A stretch of DNA of 59,509 bases. Source: a virus. The stretch's first letter is position 1. Each line of letters begins with the position of its first letter. The notes under the pieces were generated by a model. It was not told the origin of the DNA, ran no database searches, and saw only the letters and a program-made list of their open reading frames with translations. The translations under genes were made by a program, and so were the position numbers. Positions 8,200 to 17,461 of the stretch are shown piece after piece. The stretch spans positions 1 to 59,509 of IMG/VR virus record IMGVR_UViG_3300017781_000007, one strand, 5' to 3'.

Positions 8200-8902
8200 A
8201 ATAGTATTGTTCTACCTTTTTAAACCATTTATCTTCATACTCAGATAACTTTGCTTGATCCATTTTAAAACCTTGAAACAATAAATCCTTAGTGCATACC
8301 GCTATAAATCCTTGCAAGATCTCGCCATGTTGTTTCTTATGTGCTAAACTATATGCTGCAATTTGATAGAAATAGTCCTCTATCCACTCTTCTCTCTTAG
8401 GTTTATTTGATTGTTTGAAGTCAATTATTGTAGGTTTATCATCAAAGATACCTACTAAATCTGTAGATCCTGCCCATTTATCCTCGTATGCTAGGTTTAC
8501 CTCGCTCCCATATATGGTCTTTAAAGGCCCTAAGCCGTCCTCTATGACATGATGAGCCATTAACCTGGCCTGAGCACCCTCTTTGGACAAATTGAAGTAT
8601 CCTACGCCGTTTATGTAATTTTCTAGTACATAGTGCATTTCTGTGCCTCTAGTGGCTGCCTGATTCATGATTCGTTGAGCTTCTTGATGACCAACTCTTT
8701 CTCTCCATGCATCGAGTCCTGCTTTCTTTTCTGGGCTTTGTGTTGCTGAAAGTATTGTTGTAACTGATGGAACTTTCTTTTCGCCTACTTTGTAGGTTCT
8801 TGGTCCGTTATCATCGTCTCGAAAGTAATTGCTATAAGAGTATTTATTATCCCACTTATAATCTGTAATCGTAAACTTATTCTCTTCTCGGATTATCTTC
8901 AT
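8180..8902 (-). CDS. PD-(D/E)XK exonuclease (RecB/Cas4/MGME1-like)
   Basis: A 240-aa nuclease. RGTEMH at 85-90 precedes the core AGSTD (144-148), DFK (161-163) and Q180-xxx-Y184, the arrangement of metal-dependent PD-(D/E)XK exonucleases related to RecB, Cas4 and mitochondrial MGME1. It probably processes DNA ends in replication or recombination. It shares the replication block with the polymerase-associated genes and is convergent with the SNF2 gene. All active-site residues appear present. Confidence 0.85.
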   Translation of the reverse strand: MKIIREENKFTITDYKWDNKYSYSNYFRDDDNGPRTYKVGEKKVPSVTTILSATQSPEKKAGLDAWRERVGHQEAQRIMNQAATRGTEMHYVLENYINGVGYFNLSKEGAQARLMAHHVIEDGLGPLKTIYGSEVNLAYEDKWAGSTDLVGIFDDKPTIIDFKQSNKPKREEWIEDYFYQIAAYSLAHKKQHGEILQGFIAVCTKDLLFQGFKMDQAKLSEYEDKWFKKVEQYYSTLSTS

Positions 8903-8914
8903 CCGAGATCTATA

Positions 8915-9091
8915 CTACATATGATTTGAAAGTACAGCTAAAAGAATTGCACCTAATCCGCCTACAATAAACTTTTCCATTCTAGCGATTCGTGCTTCCA
9001 TTCTGTCTATTCTATCAAATGTTTGTTTTTGCATGTATCTGCAAATTTTTTCATGATGTTCTATCTTTTGTAATGCTGATTTTTTAGCCAT
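8915..9091 (-). CDS. Small tail-anchored membrane protein (58 aa)
   Basis: ATG at 9091 sits in a TAATG overlap with the end of the 1031-aa virion gene. The N-terminal two-thirds is basic and helical with heptad-like RIDRMEARIARME, and the C-terminus is a single hydrophobic segment (FIVGGLGAILLAVLS). I recognise similar small phage proteins beginning MAKKSALQKIEHHEK. The function is unknown; a holin- or pinholin-like role is possible from topology only. Confidence 0.65.
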   Translation of the reverse strand: MAKKSALQKIEHHEKICRYMQKQTFDRIDRMEARIARMEKFIVGGLGAILLAVLSNHM

Positions 9092-12000
9092 TATTGTTGT
9101 CCCCTTTCTGCTATTGCTGCACTTAATGCATCGTTAGGGAATAAACTTTGAAATTGTTGTTTTCGATTAGCTTGTGGTTGAAAAACTTGCGGTGCCATTT
9201 TTGTATATGCAGGTGAACCAAAATTAGGTGTTGTTGTATTAGCTACGTTTGGAACACTTACATTATTTTGTGCAGGTGGCACAAAATTAACAGTTTGATT
9301 CGCAACATTTACACCCTCATCAGATCCTTTGATATAATTTACACCACCAATAGCCGCTTCGTTTGTACCCTCTTTGACAGTTTTCAGTTCAGGATAAAAC
9401 CTATCTTTTAATTTTGAGTTTATTGCATTCATACTAAAACCATATTGGGGTATTAGAATATCTTTATTTAATAAGTAATCAGTAACTTCCTCAAAATCTA
9501 TTTTCTTAGGGTCAACTTGTGGAAAGTCTTTATCTTCTTGAGCTGCCCAATTTAGTAATTTGAACATAGATTTAGGAACATTTTGAGGTGTAGCTCTTCT
9601 CCCTAATTTTTCCATTCTTTCAAGATCTGTGTAAACATCTAATAAAAATTTTAAACTTTTAGGGTTTGCTAAATAATATCCACCTGCTGCAAGAATAAAA
9701 GTAAGAGGTATTGCACCCATAATACCACCAGACGCTGCGGCACCCGCAAACAATCCACCCGCAATGACCGATTGGCCAGGTCCTGAAAGCATAATTCTTC
9801 TCATTAGATATGAGTTTGAATCAGATATAACTTTACCATATTCTGCTTCCATCAAATCAATTAACTTACCAAGGTTTTGTGCAGCCTCTTTTCCTTGTCT
9901 GCCACCTCCGTACATTTCTGTCCACTTAGCAATAGACGCTTGTTTACTTGCGCTATCAAAATAACCCATGTTGTTTCTAAATTTTACTATATTAAATTGA
10001 CCTGCATCTTTTGCAGTCGCTTTAAGAGCTTGTGTATCTATTTCTCCAAGACCATATCGTAATGCTTTTTCGGGATCAAATCTTTTTACAGCTTCTAAAT
10101 TTTCTGTACCCGCAGCTTTAAATATATCTTTCATACCTTTAAAATCGACTACTCCTGTTTTCTTTGCATCATTTATGTATTCACCTAAAGTTTTTGCAAC
10201 ACCAGGTGGTTGTTGGTCGAAAGATTTAATTATTGATTCCCACAAGTAATTTGTTCGTGCTCTATTAAATAACTCTTGGCCTGCTTTGTTACCTTGATTG
10301 ACGCCTAATATAAATTTTAATTGTTCCATTGCTTGAGGAGCCATAGAATCATTTTGCGTAAATACATTTCTTATTGCATTTTCCCACATAGCACTCTCAC
10401 CTGTTCTTCCAGGGTTAAGCACACCTGCCATTGCTTTTGTTGCGAAAATATTAGCTTCAGAGTTTTTTAATTTTTTTGCTACAGGACTGTTAAAAGCACT
10501 TACTGTAGTTGAGAAATATTTATTAGCATAAAACAAAGAATCACCAAATTGTTTCATGTCGTTAACAGTTTTTGTCAAAAATTCATCTGCAGTTTGTTTT
10601 CCTGAGGATGCAATTAATTCATCATATTGTTCTTTGAACACTGGACTTTTCATATAGCCATCAATTGCTGCTGGATTACCTACTTTGTTAAAACCATTCT
10701 TCATATTAGTTTGTAAAGCCCAAAACATATTTAAAGGATCATCAAGTCCACTATTAGCAAAATCTCTCATAATTGTTTTCATCAAACCTTGATATTCAGT
10801 AGGTGTAATGTAGTCATCTATACCTCTAAGTTTGTTTATAGTATCTACAAAAGGATCTCCAAACTCAGAGCCTTTTTTAAAGGCTGCACCATATTCAGGT
10901 ATTCTAGCACCATCTTTAACTACCTTACCTGTAAATGGTTCTAATGAACTTTTTTCAAACCCTTCCATAATTTCAGTTGCTGCTTTTTTAACATCAGCTG
11001 TTGGTATGATTCTTGGATTACCCATTTTTTCAGTAAGTTTATCAACTACTGTGTAGTTAGCTCTTATACTTTCAAAAAATTGATTTAAATTATTTCTCAT
11101 TACTGGTAAGAATTGCAAATTCATAATACCAACATGTTGAATTGGTGCCTTATCAGTCACCTCTGCTAACATAGCCTCAAAAGCTTGTTTCTCAAATTTT
11201 TGTCTTTGTTTCTTTGCAAAGGTGTTAACGATAGGAATAACACCAAATATTTTTTCGTATGCAGTTATTATTCTTCCCCCAATTGATCCTGTCTTAGCTA
11301 CAGCTGGTATAGTCATTTCTATGTTTTTCTTTTGTGCAAACTCAGCTAATTCTTTTGACTCTTTACTTCCTAATCCTAATGGCCCTTTCATTCCTCTCAT
11401 TACAGTTCCTAATATAGGAGCAATTGATGAACCAATTAAATTATAGAACAAAGCATTCTGCATTGCTTCTGCTCCGTGAACAAATACTTGTTGTGCGTAA
11501 GGTAACTTTTTAATATCATTGTTAGATACCTCAGATAGATCTTGTAGAACTGCACCATTAAAATCCGTAGCCATGTTTGCAGCATCGTAGAGAACAGATC
11601 CAGCTCCAGCACCCGCAGAACTTACTAGTTGTGATTTTACTTCAGTTGCTAATAATTGAGAGGGAAACTTACTTAAATTTCTAAATCCATCAGCTACATT
11701 ACCAGCCACTCTTGCAGCACGATTTAATATTTTTACATTTTTTACAATAGGTAATTTGTTTGCAATAGCTTTAAAACCATCAAACTTATCTGCTGCCGCC
11801 ATGTACTTATTTGCACCATAACCCTGCATAGGATCTCTTCTAAACTCTTCAATAATTTTTGGCATGTCTTTTATATAAACATATCCTGCACCTGCAACGT
11901 CTCCAATTAATTCTAAATCTGATCTTTTAATTCCTCTATCTTCACTGGCGAACGGGATCATTCCTTTAGTTGCAGTAGTAAATGGTTGAGCCTTTTCTGT

Positions 12001-12186
12001 TTTTTCTTTTGCAATAAGCTTAGAACCGATTCTTCTTTCCTTTTCTATTTCAGTTACACTTGAGTAACCTTTAAGAACACCTTGTTGAAAAGCCATATCA
12101 ACTGCATCTCTTTGTGTGGCATTAAGCTCTTCTGGATTAAATGTTTTATTATCTAATCTTGTCTGTAATTCTTTGATACTTGCCAT
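9091..12186 (-). CDS. Large internal virion / ejection protein candidate
   Basis: A 1031-aa protein without enzymatic motifs. It is rich in Ala, Asn and Lys, largely helical, with a strongly hydrophobic Gly/Ala segment at about 810-842 (GGLFAGAAASGGIMGAIPLT and onward) and an Asn/Pro/Gln-rich, probably disordered C-terminus. It is last in a run of large genes (281, 736 and 1031 aa) after the tail genes, the order in which podoviruses encode proteins ejected with the DNA (P22 gp7/gp20/gp16, T7 gp14-16). A membrane-inserting segment fits an ejection protein. I see no lysozyme or transglycosylase motif. The role is inferred from position and composition. Confidence 0.6.
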   Translation of the reverse strand: MASIKELQTRLDNKTFNPEELNATQRDAVDMAFQQGVLKGYSSVTEIEKERRIGSKLIAKEKTEKAQPFTTATKGMIPFASEDRGIKRSDLELIGDVAGAGYVYIKDMPKIIEEFRRDPMQGYGANKYMAAADKFDGFKAIANKLPIVKNVKILNRAARVAGNVADGFRNLSKFPSQLLATEVKSQLVSSAGAGAGSVLYDAANMATDFNGAVLQDLSEVSNNDIKKLPYAQQVFVHGAEAMQNALFYNLIGSSIAPILGTVMRGMKGPLGLGSKESKELAEFAQKKNIEMTIPAVAKTGSIGGRIITAYEKIFGVIPIVNTFAKKQRQKFEKQAFEAMLAEVTDKAPIQHVGIMNLQFLPVMRNNLNQFFESIRANYTVVDKLTEKMGNPRIIPTADVKKAATEIMEGFEKSSLEPFTGKVVKDGARIPEYGAAFKKGSEFGDPFVDTINKLRGIDDYITPTEYQGLMKTIMRDFANSGLDDPLNMFWALQTNMKNGFNKVGNPAAIDGYMKSPVFKEQYDELIASSGKQTADEFLTKTVNDMKQFGDSLFYANKYFSTTVSAFNSPVAKKLKNSEANIFATKAMAGVLNPGRTGESAMWENAIRNVFTQNDSMAPQAMEQLKFILGVNQGNKAGQELFNRARTNYLWESIIKSFDQQPPGVAKTLGEYINDAKKTGVVDFKGMKDIFKAAGTENLEAVKRFDPEKALRYGLGEIDTQALKATAKDAGQFNIVKFRNNMGYFDSASKQASIAKWTEMYGGGRQGKEAAQNLGKLIDLMEAEYGKVISDSNSYLMRRIMLSGPGQSVIAGGLFAGAAASGGIMGAIPLTFILAAGGYYLANPKSLKFLLDVYTDLERMEKLGRRATPQNVPKSMFKLLNWAAQEDKDFPQVDPKKIDFEEVTDYLLNKDILIPQYGFSMNAINSKLKDRFYPELKTVKEGTNEAAIGGVNYIKGSDEGVNVANQTVNFVPPAQNNVSVPNVANTTTPNFGSPAYTKMAPQVFQPQANRKQQFQSLFPNDALSAAIAERGQQ

Positions 12187-14396
12187 TACTTAATACTTTC
12201 AAGGTTTGTATTCATGTTTTGAATAACACTTTCACCCGCCATTTGCATTGCTTGTTTATTTAAGTAAGAAGCCACCTCTGGCATAAATGAAAAGTTAGTT
12301 GTTAGATATCTTGTGTTACCACCCAAAGCTATAAATTGTTGTGCTTTGTTTTTAAATTGATCTTGAAGTTCTCTGTTAAGATCCTTGTACTGACTTCTAA
12401 TTTTCCTATCTGATGTAAGTACTTTAAATATTTCCGTACGATTCGCTGCATCTTCAATGTCAGCTCTTGTTAATCTATCTTCATCTTTGTTTGCGTTTGC
12501 AAGAATATATTTCATCCTTGTTTCGATTAATGCTGCTCTTGTTATTTCACTTAAAGTACCATCTGAAGTAACGTTATCTAAAATACCTCTTATTTCTTTT
12601 CTAAATTCTCCTACAAGCTCGTCTTGTTCTTTTTTTTCTTCTTCATTAAGAGATCTTATTTCACCACTCTGTTTATCTAAAGCATCACCCATAATCATGT
12701 CATTTACTATTATATCGTCAATTTCAGTATTTTGAGCTGAGCTTATATCGCCAAAGCCAAACATTTCAGCAAAGTTAGAAACCGCACCACCAAGATTTTC
12801 AACACCTAAAGATATTAAACCAGATCCACCAACTGCTTTGTTTGAAAGTTTTTGTATTTCGTTTGTCATCTTATAACCAAGTGCAATACTTCCTAATTGT
12901 GCTCTCTTTTTATCTAATCTAGTTGTGCTTGGTTTCACTACGTTATACTCAGCATATTTCATAGGAACATATTCTGTCCCTATTTCTTGACCTTGTTCAT
13001 TGTATTTTGGAATCATAATTGCATCTGTTCCAGAGTTCTTAAATACATCTTTGTCATACGCAACTCTTCCAAATAATGCATTTGGATCTTCAACAAGAAT
13101 TCTTTGTCTTGTACCTGTTACAGGACCAAAGCCTCTATTAATACCATCATCTTTACCTTTTTCTTTTGATTTTAAAAATGCAACAGCTAAATCATTTCTC
13201 CTGTCTGCCTCTTTTGAATACAATGCCATAGCAGTATCTACTGTTTCACCACCAGCTTTACCAAGAACATCTAAAAATCCTTTTATTCCTGACTCTGATG
13301 TTTTACCTTGCATCAATCCTGACGCTAATTTCATAAGAATTAAATCATTTGTTTTATCATTACCACCTGTAAGGTTTTGTATTCTGTCATAAAATCTATT
13401 GAATTGTTCTGCTTCTGCTGCATTTGCTTCTGATAATGCTTTATCTTTTAATTTTTTACCTGCTGAAGCAGCACCCTCTTGCATTTTGGCTGTGTCTGCA
13501 ATTTCATCATCAGACATAATTGTTCCTGATATTTGTCCGTTATCTTTAGGAAGTTTTGTTTCGTCAATAACATTACCTTTAAGATTTGGATCATTTGTTT
13601 GGAATGAGAATGTTTCAGCTATTTGGTCAGCAGTAATAGCTGATTTAATTCCGGCTTCATCTGCTTGTTCATAAGCCATTGTTAATATTTCTTGAGCTTG
13701 TTTTTTGTACTCAGGTTTTGTTGTATCAATGTTTGGATTTTTCTTATCATTTTCAATTGCATTAATAACAATTCTTACAGGATCATCACCAATTACTTGT
13801 GGTTCTCCCGCTTGTGCTCCGCCTGTTCTATCTCTAGTTAATTCTCCGCCGACTATTCCACCAAAACCAACAAGAGAAGTACCTGCTGGAATTCTGTCAT
13901 AAACTTGTTTACCTGTTTGTTTAAAAGCTTTGGCTGTTTCAGGGAATTTCTTTGCGAAAGTTCTTTGTCCTCCAGCCATTCTTAATCCTCTTGCTACTAA
14001 AGGTGTACCTAACAACACTGATCCTATTCCAGAAACCATTGCTCCCATATCTCCCTCTCTTGCACCTTCTATAATATCTGAAGTACCTTGTCCTGCTACT
14101 TGTAAACCAAACCCACCTTCTAAAGTACCTGTTGTACCTGGATTTCTTTTAGCAAATCTTGTTGCTAAACCTTGTAGGCCTGAGCCACTGCTTAAACCTT
14201 TTCCTCTTGAACCAATAATTCTTTGTGCTGCAGTTCCTTGATACCCTAATGGAAAACCACCTCCGCCTGCTTGAGCAGCTTTTGATGTACCTAGCCCACC
14301 AACTTGTCTAGCTTTTTTAAAAGTTTTATAACCTCTATATGCTGCCGGAGCTAATCGAGCTAGACCTGCGCCTATTCCGTAAATTATTGGTAGCAT
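12186..14396 (-). CDS. Internal virion protein candidate (736 aa)
   Basis: A 736-aa protein overlapping the start of the 1031-aa gene by one base. The first 200 residues are Gly/Ala-rich with amphipathic and hydrophobic stretches (MLPIIYGIGAGLARLAPAAY; MVSGIGSVLLGTPLVARGL). The remainder is charged and helical. No known catalytic motif. With its neighbours it forms a probable three-gene ejection-protein set. It could alternatively be a tail or core scaffold protein. Confidence 0.6.
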   Translation of the reverse strand: MLPIIYGIGAGLARLAPAAYRGYKTFKKARQVGGLGTSKAAQAGGGGFPLGYQGTAAQRIIGSRGKGLSSGSGLQGLATRFAKRNPGTTGTLEGGFGLQVAGQGTSDIIEGAREGDMGAMVSGIGSVLLGTPLVARGLRMAGGQRTFAKKFPETAKAFKQTGKQVYDRIPAGTSLVGFGGIVGGELTRDRTGGAQAGEPQVIGDDPVRIVINAIENDKKNPNIDTTKPEYKKQAQEILTMAYEQADEAGIKSAITADQIAETFSFQTNDPNLKGNVIDETKLPKDNGQISGTIMSDDEIADTAKMQEGAASAGKKLKDKALSEANAAEAEQFNRFYDRIQNLTGGNDKTNDLILMKLASGLMQGKTSESGIKGFLDVLGKAGGETVDTAMALYSKEADRRNDLAVAFLKSKEKGKDDGINRGFGPVTGTRQRILVEDPNALFGRVAYDKDVFKNSGTDAIMIPKYNEQGQEIGTEYVPMKYAEYNVVKPSTTRLDKKRAQLGSIALGYKMTNEIQKLSNKAVGGSGLISLGVENLGGAVSNFAEMFGFGDISSAQNTEIDDIIVNDMIMGDALDKQSGEIRSLNEEEKKEQDELVGEFRKEIRGILDNVTSDGTLSEITRAALIETRMKYILANANKDEDRLTRADIEDAANRTEIFKVLTSDRKIRSQYKDLNRELQDQFKNKAQQFIALGGNTRYLTTNFSFMPEVASYLNKQAMQMAGESVIQNMNTNLESIK

Positions 14397-14398
14397 TG

Positions 14399-15244
14399 TT
14401 ATTTCCCCCTGTTAGCTAAATTATAAGCGGCATATGCACTAATACCTGTTCCTGCAGCCTGAGCTAAAGGATTACTACCTGGTGCCGTGGTCGCTGTTAC
14501 GGCTGACTGTGATGTTGGCATATTTGTCATGATGCCTTTTAAGAATTCTAATCTTTGATATGGTTCGTAAGATCTAGATAAATCTGTTTGTCTTTGTGCA
14601 TCTAATGCTTGTTGGCCTAAAGCTCTTTGAACACCGCCTGCTTGTAATAAACTTGCAATGTCTGCTTGTTGCATGGCTTGTTGTTGACCACCCAAAGCAC
14701 CAAGAAGCTGTCCCCCAGCTTGTTGAATACCTTGTTGTTGAGCTGCCAAACCTGCAGCAGTTTGGAATCCTTGTGCCATAGATTGACCAATGTTTGCTTG
14801 TCTTGCTCTTTCTATCTCAGCTTGTTGAATACCTTCTCTTGCTCCACCAAAGGCACCTGCTCCTACTGCATTAGCTGATAATTGATTCGAAGCCATGTTT
14901 GCTTGTCTTGTAATCTCATCTGTTACATATGATTGATATGGATTTAAAAATTGATTTATGTTCGGAGCTTGCATTGAACCAAGCACTGAACCAATACCTG
15001 CAGCTGTAGTTTGTGCTCCAACTCCTGTCGCTCCTGCTTGTTGAAATCCTGCTTGTTCTAATCCTGTTGGAGCTGCAACTTGAAACGCAGGTAGACCTAC
15101 AGGTGTAGATGCTAACTTAGCTGCCTGATCGTAGAGTGCGAGTTTTCGGCTTTCTACTTCTGGTGCTTCTCTAGCAATTGAGACTTGTGTTCCTGAAGTG
15201 GAGCCGCCTCCGCCGCCACCTCCTCCTCCGAAGATGAAACTCAT
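14399..15244 (-). CDS. Gln/Ala/Gly-rich virion protein
   Basis: A 281-aa protein that begins with MSFIFGGGGGGGGG and is dominated by Gln, Ala and Gly in helical repeats around residues 130-215 (for example QQQGIQQAGGQLLGALGGQQ). This composition resembles DNA-injection or core proteins of P22-like podoviruses (gp7 class), but similarity may be only compositional. It is adjacent to the two larger internal virion candidates with 2-base spacing. The gene is slightly richer in GC because of Gly, Ala and Gln codons. Confidence 0.6.
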   Translation of the reverse strand: MSFIFGGGGGGGGGSTSGTQVSIAREAPEVESRKLALYDQAAKLASTPVGLPAFQVAAPTGLEQAGFQQAGATGVGAQTTAAGIGSVLGSMQAPNINQFLNPYQSYVTDEITRQANMASNQLSANAVGAGAFGGAREGIQQAEIERARQANIGQSMAQGFQTAAGLAAQQQGIQQAGGQLLGALGGQQQAMQQADIASLLQAGGVQRALGQQALDAQRQTDLSRSYEPYQRLEFLKGIMTNMPTSQSAVTATTAPGSNPLAQAAGTGISAYAAYNLANRGK

Positions 15245-15245
15245 A

Positions 15246-15707
15246 TTATTTTAGCTCCTTTGTATATAAATATCTTTTTACTTTCCATTCTTTCGTACCC
15301 AAAAATCCTTTCCAACCCGGTCTTGCATGCACTGCTATCTTCTTGCAACCCTCTGATCTCGCTAGATCCTCTATAGTTTCTGCAGCTTCGTCTTGCCATA
15401 GTTGTCTTTTTTCTCCTTTTAACAATATTACTTCACACTGTTTGTAGTTCGGTAAAACCATTATACGAGTGACAAATACACCGAACACTTTGTACTTCTC
15501 ACCATCGTCAGAGCCAAACATCATAAATAATTGAAAGGCTCCTTGTTCAATTCCTTCTTTAAGATCTTCAATACTCATGGGGTCTCCATCATATTTCAGA
15601 CCTTCTCTTAACATAAACTCTACAAGCGACCAGTACTCGTCGAGCTTTTTAGCTTCGATGTATAATACACCGACTTCTTTTTTAATTTGCTTTTTTTCTG
15701 GACGCAT
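15246..15707 (-). CDS. GNAT-like acetyltransferase-fold protein
   Basis: A 153-aa protein. An alternating beta/alpha pattern ends with IAVHARPGWKGFLGTKEW and RYLYTKEL, which resembles phage-encoded GNAT-fold proteins found beside internal virion genes. The acetyl-CoA binding motif is not clear, so it may be a catalytically dead structural relative. Its start overlaps the upstream gene by 26 bases. Assignment is tentative. Confidence 0.5.
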   Translation of the reverse strand: MRPEKKQIKKEVGVLYIEAKKLDEYWSLVEFMLREGLKYDGDPMSIEDLKEGIEQGAFQLFMMFGSDDGEKYKVFGVFVTRIMVLPNYKQCEVILLKGEKRQLWQDEAAETIEDLARSEGCKKIAVHARPGWKGFLGTKEWKVKRYLYTKELK

Positions 15708-16647
15708 CTAGCAAATCAAAAATTCTTTTAAACTTCGCCTGTTGGTCATAAAAGAATGCAGCACCTTTTTTACGCATATCTTTATAACTCTTAGGGTTAC
15801 CACCTTCCATGATACCTGCACCAAGTATAGCATCTGCTCTTGAAACAAACTCACCATCAGCTAGTTGTGCTAACATAGTATCTTCGTCTTTGTCTCCTAC
15901 ACCTGCTCCATCCTCTACATATCCAGAAGCTCTTATATAGTTATTTGTGTCTTGTTCATCGTGGTCAATTTTAGATGGTAAGTAATTTATACCACCTTCG
16001 TTAAATTTTCTTACTTCTGCAATTCCACCTTTGCTAAATGTATAAAGAGAATTACCTTGCTGATATGAATAAGGACTCATACCTGACTGACTCATTGCAT
16101 TTGAATCATCGTATTGATATGTATCTAAAAGATTTGCTAATTGATCATCAGCTTTTTTCTTTGCTTTCTCATAATCTTCAGGTCTTGTACCTTCAGGCAT
16201 TTCTGTAGGTTCGTCTTCACCTAATAAACTTGTTGCTGCTAAACCAACACCTAGTTTTCCACCTGTACCTAAGCTCATAAATCCAGATCCTTTCATCAAA
16301 GCTTCTTTACCACCGCCTGCTGCAATTTCTTCTGCCGACATTGCTTTTACTTGGTCTGTAGTCATAGGGCTTTTTCCAACTAAGCCTGATATACCTTGAC
16401 CTGCAAGTGTATTACCTAATTGAGATCTTAAAAGAGCTCCTCCTGTACCTTGGCCTGCTATCGTATTACCAATAGAACCAAAAGCTTGTGGTGCAAATGA
16501 TCCCATAGTTCCTTGACCTACACCTGCCATACCTGCAAATTGTCCAAGACCGCCTGCTATTGCTGCATCTCTTAATGATCTTTTTGTTGATTTACCTCTA
16601 AGCTTTTGTATGCCAAAGGTTGCTAATGCTATAGTAAATGGATCCAT
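15682..16647 (-). CDS. Virion-associated protein with Gly-rich N-terminus
   Basis: A 321-aa protein. Residues 1-150 are Gly/Ala-rich and hydrophobic (repeats of GQGTGG and AGQG type); 190-230 carry GGIAEVRKFNEGGI. The C-terminal block contains DTMLAQLADGEFVSRADAI followed by ILGAG and KSYKDMRKKGAAFFYDQQ. The 'LAxGEFVxxADA' motif is frequent in phage tail or internal proteins. It starts the internal-virion block, just downstream of a candidate promoter at 16.67-16.70 kb. Function unknown; probably structural. Confidence 0.6.
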   Translation of the reverse strand: MDPFTIALATFGIQKLRGKSTKRSLRDAAIAGGLGQFAGMAGVGQGTMGSFAPQAFGSIGNTIAGQGTGGALLRSQLGNTLAGQGISGLVGKSPMTTDQVKAMSAEEIAAGGGKEALMKGSGFMSLGTGGKLGVGLAATSLLGEDEPTEMPEGTRPEDYEKAKKKADDQLANLLDTYQYDDSNAMSQSGMSPYSYQQGNSLYTFSKGGIAEVRKFNEGGINYLPSKIDHDEQDTNNYIRASGYVEDGAGVGDKDEDTMLAQLADGEFVSRADAILGAGIMEGGNPKSYKDMRKKGAAFFYDQQAKFKRIFDLLDASRKKAN

Positions 16648-16671
16648 AATATTTTAACTAGTTATTATGGT

Positions 16672-16700
16672 ATTTTAACTTATATATGAGGTTTCTTCAA
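16672..16700 (-). promoter_or_regulatory. Candidate sigma-70-type promoter before the internal virion genes
   Basis: On the minus strand, TTGAAG (16700-16695), a 17-base spacer and TAAAAT (16677-16672) lie about 25 bases upstream of the 15682-16647 gene. The 10-mer AGTTAAAATA occurs twice on the minus strand in this gap. Predicted by eye from consensus. Confidence 0.35.
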
Positions 16701-16702
16701 TA

Positions 16703-17461
16703 TCAGTCGATTTTATAGAATTCGTCCTTAACTTTACCAGTATACTTATACTCTCCAATATGGCTTATTTCTTCGTCACATAGAGCAAAAATCTTACCAC
16801 CAATAGCTCTCCAAAGTTGGCAGAAATAAAAATCTTCACCCATATAAGTTTTCTTAGACGGACTCCAATATGTATCAAAAAAGTTATAATAGTTTGGTCT
16901 ATCTATAAGCTCACCATTCATTAGAGTTTTTTGTTTAATAACAAGCTCTTTGTAGTGTTCTTTAAGCTTTTCAAATACAGATTTCTTTATCATCATCATG
17001 CCTGTAGGTCCTTTAATAACTTCAATATACCCATCCACAGGTCTAATATCTTTTGTATCTGGTATCTCAATAGGAAACAAATGACCCATAGTATTTATGT
17101 CATCATCAGGTCTTGTTTCAAAATCTTTTCTAAACTTAGCATCAGTCTTTTGTTTTATAGGATAAGGTATCAAAGATACGTCATGTGGTGATTTCATTAA
17201 TCTCATGACAGATCTAGTTGTAAACTCTACATCAGAATCAATGAACAACATATACTCTGCATCAGAATTCATAAAAGCAGAAGCACATAAGTTTCTACCT
17301 TGAGTTACGAGAGAAGACTTCATTAATTGAAAAGTAATTTTAATTTTATTTAAAATACATTCTTTTTGTAGATCTAGACAAGCTTTCATATAATGTATCG
17401 ATACATCAGAATGCACAGGTGTGCATATCATAATATGATTTTTATTTGTTTCGTTTGACAT
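16703..17461 (-). CDS. GT-A fold glycosyltransferase
   Basis: A 252-aa protein. HIMICTPVHSDVSIHYM at the N-terminus and LFIDSDVEF with D75-x-D77 (metal/UDP-sugar binding DxD) mark a GT-A glycosyltransferase of the GT2/anp1-like kind. YMGEDFYFCQLWRAIGG near residues 205-223 resembles the acceptor or base (ED) region. It overlaps the second glycosyltransferase gene by 20 bases. It may glycosylate a virion protein or host/virion glycan, as seen in other marine phages, but the acceptor is unknown. Confidence 0.85.
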   Translation of the reverse strand: MSNETNKNHIMICTPVHSDVSIHYMKACLDLQKECILNKIKITFQLMKSSLVTQGRNLCASAFMNSDAEYMLFIDSDVEFTTRSVMRLMKSPHDVSLIPYPIKQKTDAKFRKDFETRPDDDINTMGHLFPIEIPDTKDIRPVDGYIEVIKGPTGMMMIKKSVFEKLKEHYKELVIKQKTLMNGELIDRPNYYNFFDTYWSPSKKTYMGEDFYFCQLWRAIGGKIFALCDEEISHIGEYKYTGKVKDEFYKID

